Shown here in pieces: positions 60,801 to 64,000 of a stretch of 64,000 nucleotides of DNA. Numbering within the stretch: the stretch's first letter is position 1; each line of letters starts with the position of its first letter. Source of the stretch: GCA-2732755 sp965228265 (GTDB taxonomy: Bacteria > Planctomycetota > Phycisphaerae > Phycisphaerales > UBA1924). A program made the position numbers and the translations under genes. The notes beneath the pieces were generated by a model. It had not been told where the DNA came from and made no database searches. It saw only the letters and a list, made by a program, of their open reading frames with translations. The stretch spans positions 558,001-622,000 of the forward strand of contig OZ245804.1 in assembly GCA_965228265.1 (NCBI GenBank). Direction: 5' to 3'.

Positions 60801-62796
60801 CAGCCTGATCGTCCACCCGCAGCGACATGCTCCCGGCGATGCTCGCGCCTTCTTCGATATTCAACACATCGACCGTCAGCGCCGAGGCCGACGTCGCGAG
60901 AGTGTGCGATTCGCCAGCGATCAGGACCGTGCCCGTCATCGGTTCGATGCGCAGCTCCGCCTTGCCGCAGACCGCGCGGAGGTCCGTTTCGGTCTCAGAC
61001 TGCAAGCGGTTCAGATCGACCGCGACATCCCGCACCCAGAGCTCGGCCCGTCCGCCCTGGTCGAGCCTGACGCCCTCGATCCCGAGCTGGCGTGTCACGA
61101 GCGGCGCGATGGAGTCCGCCTCGAACCGCACGCCCGAGCCGCTGTCGCGCAGGACCGTGTCCTCGATGACGAACCCCGCGCTCCCGCGCACGTTGTCGGA
61201 GCTGACGTACAGCCGAAGCTCGCGCGACTCCCCACCCTCGAAGGCCAGCTCCGCGTCGACGCGTTGCCCGAGATCCTCGACGACCGAGATATCGGCCTCC
61301 CTGAGCCACGCGCCGGCCAGCGAATCGAGCAGCGCCCCCTCGACGTCGTTGATCTCCACACCGCCCTTGAGCCCTGCGAGCACCGCGCCGACGACCCCCT
61401 CGCTCGGCAATCGGCCCGACGCGTCGTAGAGCTCGGTCAGCTCGGCGTTGAGCACGAAGACCCCCGCGGGGCTCTCGTCGAGCCGTGCGGTCGTGACCGC
61501 CTGCACCGAGACACCCCGCTCCACGCCGCGCGTCGTGACGTCGAGCGTCACGGGCTCGATCATCCAAATCTCTTCATCGAGCGTGCCCGCAAGCTGCGTC
61601 GTCTCCACCTGCCCGCGCAGGACCGCGGTGCTCCAGTCGAACCCCCTGCCGTCCGTGGGCAGCGTCGCGCCGAACTCGTTCAGTCTCACGCTCACGCCCG
61701 GCACGTCGCTGAGCGTCACGACCTGACCCGACTCGAGCGTCACGCTCTGGCCCGCAGCCTCAGCCAGCTCCGGCAACGCCGCGCGCACCACGCGCTCATC
61801 GCCGCGAACCATCCCGTCGCGCTGCGCTTCGACGCGGTAGCCGCCCTCGACCTTGCGGAACGTCACGGGCAGGCTCGCCGCGATGGCTGACGAATCGAAC
61901 ACCACCTCAGCCGTGCCGCGTTCGGGCGTGGCGTTGAATGTGACCTTCGACGTGTACGCCCCCGAATCGAACGACTCGCCCACAAACGCGTCGATCGGCG
62001 AAGCCTCGCCCGCCAGCGCCACGCTCCCGGTCGCGCTGGCCTTCTCGGGTGTGATCAGCCCCTCGCTGTCGGTCAGGCCCGTGACATCGAGCGTGATCTC
62101 CGCTCGGCCCGACCAGTCGGGTGCCGCGACCGTGCTCGTCAGCGTGCCCGATGCCGGCCCGCCGACCGCGAGATCGAGCGCGCCCTCGATATCTCTGGCG
62201 CCGTACTCCTCGCCCTCGGCGGTGATGTACACGACGCTCAGCCCTTGGGCGCGGAGCTTGCCCGCCAGCGAAGCAGGCAGACGCACCGGCCCCTCCGACT
62301 TGGGCGCCGGCTCCTTGCTCTTGGGCTCGAGACCGCCCAGCGGCCCCTCGCGCTCGTCGATCGTCACATCGCCCGAGACCGTGATCGTGCCCAGGTCTTT
62401 CCAGTTCAGCGCCAGCCCGAGAAGAGACCGGTCCGTGCGGATATCGACGTCGGCGATCTCGCGCAGCGAGCCATCGACAATGCGCAGGCTCCTGACGCTC
62501 TGCCCGCCGACCCAGCTCAGCCCGAGTTTCTCGATGCGTACGTTGCCGCCCAGGGCTTCCGAGAGTCTCGACTCGACCGCGCCCTTGCCGACACGCCCGA
62601 CGATCGTGGGCGCCGCGCCGACGAGCACGACCAGAGCCGCCGCCGTGACGATGGCGATCTTGCGCTTGCGCCCGCGCTTCTTGCCCGGGCCGCCGACGGG
62701 TTCGACGACCTCCATGCGCTCGGCCTGCTCCTCACGCTGGCGCGACGAGAGCGACCCGGATCCACCAAGCTCCAACGAACGTCCCTGCTCGCTCAC
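57862..62796 (-). CDS. Giant AsmA/TamB-like envelope protein
   Basis: A 1644-aa protein with a short cytoplasmic N-terminus and one membrane helix ('IAIVTAAALVVLVGAAPTIVG', about 50-70). About 1500 residues of short beta-strand repeats follow, rich in Val, Asp, Gly and Ser ('VRIEKLGLSWVGGQSVRSLRIVDGSL' region, then many copies of the same style). The C-terminal 200 residues are more conserved ('FTINSGVLKYPRTKIPIGEF', 'GYIDVVTYVPMA'). This is the AsmA/YhdP/TamB style of lipid-bridge protein between inner and outer membranes; the exact subfamily is open. The GTG at 62796 with GGAGAG is taken as the start. It lies downstream of nusG but behind a terminator. Confidence 0.75.
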   Translation of the reverse strand: MSEQGRSLELGGSGSLSSRQREEQAERMEVVEPVGGPGKKRGRKRKIAIVTAAALVVLVGAAPTIVGRVGKGAVESRLSEALGGNVRIEKLGLSWVGGQSVRSLRIVDGSLREIADVDIRTDRSLLGLALNWKDLGTITVSGDVTIDEREGPLGGLEPKSKEPAPKSEGPVRLPASLAGKLRAQGLSVVYITAEGEEYGARDIEGALDLAVGGPASGTLTSTVAAPDWSGRAEITLDVTGLTDSEGLITPEKASATGSVALAGEASPIDAFVGESFDSGAYTSKVTFNATPERGTAEVVFDSSAIAASLPVTFRKVEGGYRVEAQRDGMVRGDERVVRAALPELAEAAGQSVTLESGQVVTLSDVPGVSVRLNEFGATLPTDGRGFDWSTAVLRGQVETTQLAGTLDEEIWMIEPVTLDVTTRGVERGVSVQAVTTARLDESPAGVFVLNAELTELYDASGRLPSEGVVGAVLAGLKGGVEINDVEGALLDSLAGAWLREADISVVEDLGQRVDAELAFEGGESRELRLYVSSDNVRGSAGFVIEDTVLRDSGSGVRFEADSIAPLVTRQLGIEGVRLDQGGRAELWVRDVAVDLNRLQSETETDLRAVCGKAELRIEPMTGTVLIAGESHTLATSASALTVDVLNIEEGASIAGSMSLRVDDQAAGDLSVSLRASELVDETGAFRVGVPRIDGEVALRNAMTSLAQPVVQSAGLVLSEDIGPRLDIIATASVDAESRIGLAFDVKSDRLTGSADFVVADDVIRSDEQGVKLAYLNAGSLIGRFMPETISAADGGGLSLTADDITLALGETGIDWSRSELTANLGLLGVRLRGSAGEQYEADRLDMALTLDGAAGTGAIELSGLLSQSGEPVVAGGKIVAMNLIEQGALTPERVRYDGRIDLSGLPVALAAEVADPSRSSGRVLAAELIGRLVDVVLIADAASGEIDLSVSSDRLEGGLNAEMSSGDLRVTGGQLVSEIGPEVIEQIRLRAGQAAGKAEPVGARFVEPARVEMTLGAFDLLHGWSLAATGKPEVKLTASGMVEGLPIKRGEETLRSGPIGFEALIVDGHLPVGAILGQGNEQMSLAISGDVVTTGGRVVAITGGADVGFDAGRLGGPVRADVRIESLDAGLVDDVAHYDGLIAGLFGAKVDADVALTGMIADGSVGTLDGELSLTSPRLNSETPIRFVVSQEAIALGEPAQIDWRVAPEVATRYGFGQPLGAERVRVTDEIGLDIRVDRLSVSRGGGPVREGVFGIDARVDADRVNLFVPHESTGEQGGVTHAYEPVYLHISGDAGQILIDGNGQPTDADREPITLVARIESFAAEDGSVALNRAKIDGQILAKDAPTAMIDGLLAQNGLLLEVLGPSTMLDVKASDLQADGGALTLDLQTTRASGKLVGKMYEGRLIAIEPAELVVREVRPELGEFIGEALPVIGRVTKGPDDGPAQLTVNVLEIPLVRTTELSRLQDLQMEAVVDLGTARFQTSSIFSKVMKVAKQQSEGGIGRRMSPVNFTINSGVLKYPRTKIPIGEFTIESAGTIRLTDGYIDVVTYVPMAALTEEALGKLKTGVTSLLGRQIPLFESITMVPWRTKGMPGEQKTLADLELLMQNVGDTLNPLDLINKGLGSIQDLVIDKPKPKNDEDE

Positions 62797-62856
62797 GCAA
62801 TCTCTCCACTGGCTCCGCCACCAAAACAGCCTATGCCCAAGCCCGCCCGAGGTGTC

Positions 62857-62891
62857 ATAAAAGAATCGGCGGCCCCCGATAGGGACCGCCG
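62857..62891 (-). terminator. Rho-independent terminator after nusG
   Basis: Minus strand: cggcggtccc / gggggccgccg (stem with one internal mismatch, 4-nt loop), then attcttttat. It lies 33 nt past the nusG stop and separates nusG from the AsmA-like gene. Confidence 0.8.
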
Positions 62892-62923
62892 TAAATGATT
62901 TCTCATTGCATGTGAGGCGAAAG

Positions 62924-63658
62924 TCAGGCGTCGGACGTCTTGACGATCTGCCATTCCTCGAGCTCGACCGGGGCCTGACGACCGAAGATCGTGACCAGAA
63001 CACGGACCAGGCCCTTCTCGGGGAGCAGTTCGTCGACCGAGCCCTCGTAGCCCTCGAACGGGCCTTCCTTGATCGTGACCGCCTCGCCCTTCTCGAAGGT
63101 CAGCTTCACCGTCGGCTCGTCCTCGGGCTTCTTGCTGTCCTGGAGCATCTTCTCGATCTCGTGCTGCTGCAGCGGCGTCGGACGCCCGGCTGTGCCCACG
63201 AAATCGCCCACGCCCGTGGTCTCCTTGATCAGGAAGAACACGTCCTGCGGGATTCGGCCGTCCTCCTCGAGGCGCATCTCGACGAAGACGTAGCCCGGGT
63301 AGAGCTTGGTCTGGGTGATCCGCTGCTTGCCGCCCTTGATGGTCTTGGTCTTCTCCATCGGGACAAGGATGCGGTTGACGAGGTGGCCCATGTTCTCGAT
63401 CTGGACCTTGCGCAGGAGGGTCTCGCGGACCGAGCTCTCCTTGTTCGAGGCCACGCGGAGCACGAACCAGTCCATGCCCTCGTGGCGGACGGGCTCGTCG
63501 TCGCCGATCAGGTCGGCCTTCTCGTTGGGCTTGCCGTCGAGCGCGGGCTCGGTCGGAGCGGGAGCGGCTTCGGGCTTGGCCTCCGATTCGCTCTGAGGGG
63601 TCTCGGGCTGATCACCCTCGACCGTTCCGTTCTGATGCGGCATGTCGTGCTCAGCCAT
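62924..63658 (-). CDS. nusG: Transcription termination/antitermination protein NusG
   Basis: A 244-aa NusG, longer than the usual 180 because of a Pro/Glu/Ala-rich, low-complexity N-terminal tail (1-60). The NGN domain begins 'DWFVLRVASNKESSVRETLL' and includes 'LYPGYVFVEMRLE' and 'GVGDFVGTAGRPTPLQ'. The KOW domain is 'FEKGEAVTIKEGPFEGYEGSVDEL'. It binds RNA polymerase and links it to Rho or ribosomes. It lies 75 nt downstream of secE on the same strand. ATG at MAEHD is preferred; a TTG seven codons earlier is closer to AAAGGG but less likely. Confidence 0.95.
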   Translation of the reverse strand: MAEHDMPHQNGTVEGDQPETPQSESEAKPEAAPAPTEPALDGKPNEKADLIGDDEPVRHEGMDWFVLRVASNKESSVRETLLRKVQIENMGHLVNRILVPMEKTKTIKGGKQRITQTKLYPGYVFVEMRLEEDGRIPQDVFFLIKETTGVGDFVGTAGRPTPLQQHEIEKMLQDSKKPEDEPTVKLTFEKGEAVTIKEGPFEGYEGSVDELLPEKGLVRVLVTIFGRQAPVELEEWQIVKTSDA

Positions 63659-63733
63659 GGATGTACCGTTCCCTTTCAACCTGAATCATATTGCGTGCGA
63701 TCTGTCGGCTGATCTGGGGGCACCGAGCGGGCG

Positions 63734-64000
63734 TCAGCCCTGGAGCACACCGATCAGCTTGAAGAACGCGCCGAAGCCGTAGTCGATCACGAAGATAATC
63801 ATCGCCAGAAGGAACGAGGCGATCACGACCACCATCGTGGAGCCCTGGACCTCTTTGCGGGTCGACCAGTTGACCTTCTTCATCTCGCCGTCGGTCGCGA
63901 TCAGGAACTCCACCGTGCGGCGCTGCATCGCGACGAACAGATAGATCAGCACCGCACCGATGAGGATGATCACGCCCGCCACGCTCGCCTGAACGTAGAT
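63734..64000 (-). CDS. secE: Preprotein translocase subunit SecE, C-terminal part
   Basis: The reading frame is open to the right edge, so the N-terminus lies outside the window. The 88 visible residues hold one membrane span ('GVIILIGAVLIYLFVA'), the conserved amphipathic 'FLIATDGEMKKVNWSTRKEV' and the second span ('TMVVVIASFLLAMIIFVIDYGFG'). 'MKKVNW..RKE' is the SecE signature that binds SecY. The secE-nusG pair is the usual bacterial order. Confidence 0.9.
   Translation of the reverse strand: MYVQASVAGVIILIGAVLIYLFVAMQRRTVEFLIATDGEMKKVNWSTRKEVQGSTMVVVIASFLLAMIIFVIDYGFGAFFKLIGVLQG

Overview
The window reads as a chromosomal segment of a high-GC planctomycete, most likely class Phycisphaerae. 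The pointers are: two secreted proteins with planctomycete-type PEP-CTERM-like tails (PxPAx, hydrophobic stretch, Arg cluster), a Ser/Thr kinase fused to TPRs, tandem DUF1579 proteins, a SASA esterase, a PPi-type phosphofructokinase, a dockerin-like secreted metalloprotease, and many dispersed palindromic repeats. This placement is inferred from gene content. No rRNA or tRNA gene was found.

Layout. 1-3025 (minus): start of an M3 oligopeptidase, then two paralogous exported ClpP/NfeD-like proteins. 3235-6278 (minus): a thioredoxin-fold exported protein, an AhpD-like protein and CCA nucleotidyltransferase. 6320-8749 (plus): RibB with a degenerate GTP cyclohydrolase II half, then two DUF1579 proteins. 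8872-10074 (minus): phosphofructokinase. 10400-12208 (plus): two PEP-CTERM-like exported proteins. 12358-16991 (plus): a double-domain amidohydrolase overlapping a second, metal-site-less amidohydrolase. 17251-18293 (plus): methyltransferase and a small membrane protein. 18304-24084 (minus): a compact phage-like head module (portal, scaffold-like, HK97-fold-type major capsid, three small structural candidates, a holin-like membrane protein) ending in a lipoprotein gene, with no terminase, tail, integrase or lysin gene visible. 24456-31204: phosphohexomutase carrying in-frame palindromic repeats, a PTPS-III-like enzyme, a DUF4437 cupin, an ECF sigma operon and a zinc-ribbon membrane protein. 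31294-41778: class I aldolase, SASA esterase, Ser/Thr kinase, lipoprotein hydrolase, Tat-exported epimerase, ADP/ATP-translocase-like carrier, MFS carrier and peroxiredoxin. 41892-49456: SpoIIE-type phosphatase sensor, NhaA with a structured leader, M24 peptidase and NodU-type carbamoyltransferase. 49538-57858: DUF167, DNA methyltransferase, LPS-core-like kinase and glycosyltransferase, DEAD-box helicase, metzincin and M42 peptidase. 57862-64000 (minus): a giant AsmA/TamB-like protein, nusG and the 3' part of secE.

The most unusual items are the isolated capsid/portal operon without packaging or integration genes, the tandem palindromic repeat translated inside the phosphohexomutase, the enzymes with diagnostic active-site changes (RibB/GCHII, PTPS-III motif, amidohydrolase copies), and the structured nhaA leader. 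Most of the window is ordinary chromosomal content with host-like composition. The exceptions are a low-GC stretch inside the phosphohexomutase gene and the AT-richer zinc-ribbon gene.
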